12,143 nt of DNA from an uncultured Bacilli bacterium. Its GTDB lineage: Bacteria > Bacillota_I > Bacilli_A > RF39 > UBA660. The notes beneath the pieces are model-generated. The model did not search any database. It saw only the letters and a program-made list of their open reading frames with translations, and was not told where the DNA came from. This document shows, piece after piece, positions 11,582-12,143 of this stretch; the first letter of the stretch is position 1, and each line of letters begins with the position of its first letter. The DNA lies in the NCBI GenBank assembly GCA_947585885.1, contig CANPXI010000022.1, positions 1-12,143 of the forward strand. The letters run 5' to 3'. The translations under genes were made by a program, and so were the position numbers.

Positions 11582-12143
11582 ATGAAAATGTTTATTGAAA
11601 AATTTTTTAGTGGAAAAAGATTACAATATATTTATTTTAGTATTTCATTACTAAGTTTTTTGGTTGTTAGTATAGGTGCAACTTATGCTTTTTACGGCAT
11701 GAGTGTTGTTGGTAATGAGGTTGCTAGTGGTGTTACTCTTAAGAGTACTGATATGGCTATTATATATGAAAATGATCAAAATATTATTTTTGAAAATGTT
11801 GTGCCTGGATATACTGATGATATGAATTTTACTGTTTCAAATGTTACTGATGAAGAAGGCGCTTTTGGAACTTATAAAGTAGAACTTGAAATTGAAAGTA
11901 ATGAATTATCTACTGATGACTTTGTTTATACTTTGACTGCTAAGAGTACAAAAGATGGAAAGACTGTTCCTGCTAGTAATATGAATAAAGTAGTTAGTGT
12001 TCCTGATGATACTAGAATTCCTAGTGTAAGTACTGTTATAGGTGAAGGTGTTATAAATGCTGGAGTTACACATGAGTATACTTTAACTATTAAGTTAATT
12101 GATACTAATATACCACAAGATGAATTACAAGATAAAAAGTTTA
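11582..12143 (+). CDS. TasA/camelysin-like exported protein, 3' end beyond the window
   Basis: An open frame runs from ATG 11582 to the window edge (187 codons, no stop). It starts MKMFIEKFF; a hydrophobic helix (about 17-36) ends in VVSIGATYAFYG, a SipW-type signal ending like IIGATFAYFTT in the A and B proteins. The exported part contains VVPGYTDDMNFTVSN (73-87), which fits the P-G-x-x-x-x-x-F-x-V-x-N strand of TasA/camelysin-like domains and resembles PGWTGKKHFTITN in the calcium-repeat protein. Next is a beta-rich region with TYKVELEIE and HEYTLTIKL. There is no good Shine-Dalgarno; ATG 11588 is also possible. It is likely a cell-surface or matrix protein. Its promoter resembles that of the stalk protein, suggesting shared control. 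Confidence 0.75.
   Translation, partial: MKMFIEKFFSGKRLQYIYFSISLLSFLVVSIGATYAFYGMSVVGNEVASGVTLKSTDMAIIYENDQNIIFENVVPGYTDDMNFTVSNVTDEEGAFGTYKVELEIESNELSTDDFVYTLTAKSTKDGKTVPASNMNKVVSVPDDTRIPSVSTVIGEGVINAGVTHEYTLTIKLIDTNIPQDELQDKKF

Overview
The window is strongly AT-rich DNA. Genes have AGGAGG-type ribosome binding sites, TTGACA/TATAAT-like promoters, TAA/TAG stops, and tryptophan encoded by TGG, so the standard bacterial code applies. Together with the families present, this points to a low-GC Gram-positive, most likely an uncultured gut Bacilli/Mollicutes-like lineage (RF39 or Erysipelotrichales type). The taxonomic guess is inference.

Left part (1-3870): the minus-strand start of an AlbA_2 (Schlafen-type) gene runs off the left edge. 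Two arrays of a 12-bp tandem repeat follow, one of which reaches into that gene's promoter. Then comes a tight plus-strand operon: a small unrecognised membrane protein, a two-sensor-domain membrane protein with a degenerate GGDEF domain (DGNEF), and a YihY/BrkB-family membrane protein. The operon ends in a hairpin terminator overlapping the last stop codon.

Middle (3930-4742): two minus-strand RelB/DinJ-type antitoxin paralogues, neither with an intact toxin. The second overlaps (TAATG) a 31-codon ORF that looks like the surviving N-terminus of a RelE/YafQ-type toxin. Its promoter spans a palindrome typical of autoregulation.

Right part (4873-12143): a surface-protein locus. A 947-residue membrane-anchored protein carries about 60 calcium-binding-type 12-residue repeats (thrombospondin type-3-like) with 19 paired-cysteine motifs and a C-terminal beta domain. 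Next come two tandem two-gene operons (A1-B1, A2-B2). They encode four related exported proteins with nearly invariant N-termini and divergent bodies. The window ends inside another protein with a SipW-type signal and a TasA/camelysin-like look.

The most interesting signal is in the promoters of the two A-B operons. Each has a perfect TTGACA and a perfect TATAAT separated by ten non-repeat bases plus a pure G tract: G9 (19-bp spacer) at A1 and G8 (18-bp spacer) at A2. In such AT-rich DNA this is the classic layout of slipped-strand promoter phase variation. I infer that two independently switching promoters control paired surface proteins, giving combinatorial surface states beside a constitutive-looking calcium-dependent stalk protein.
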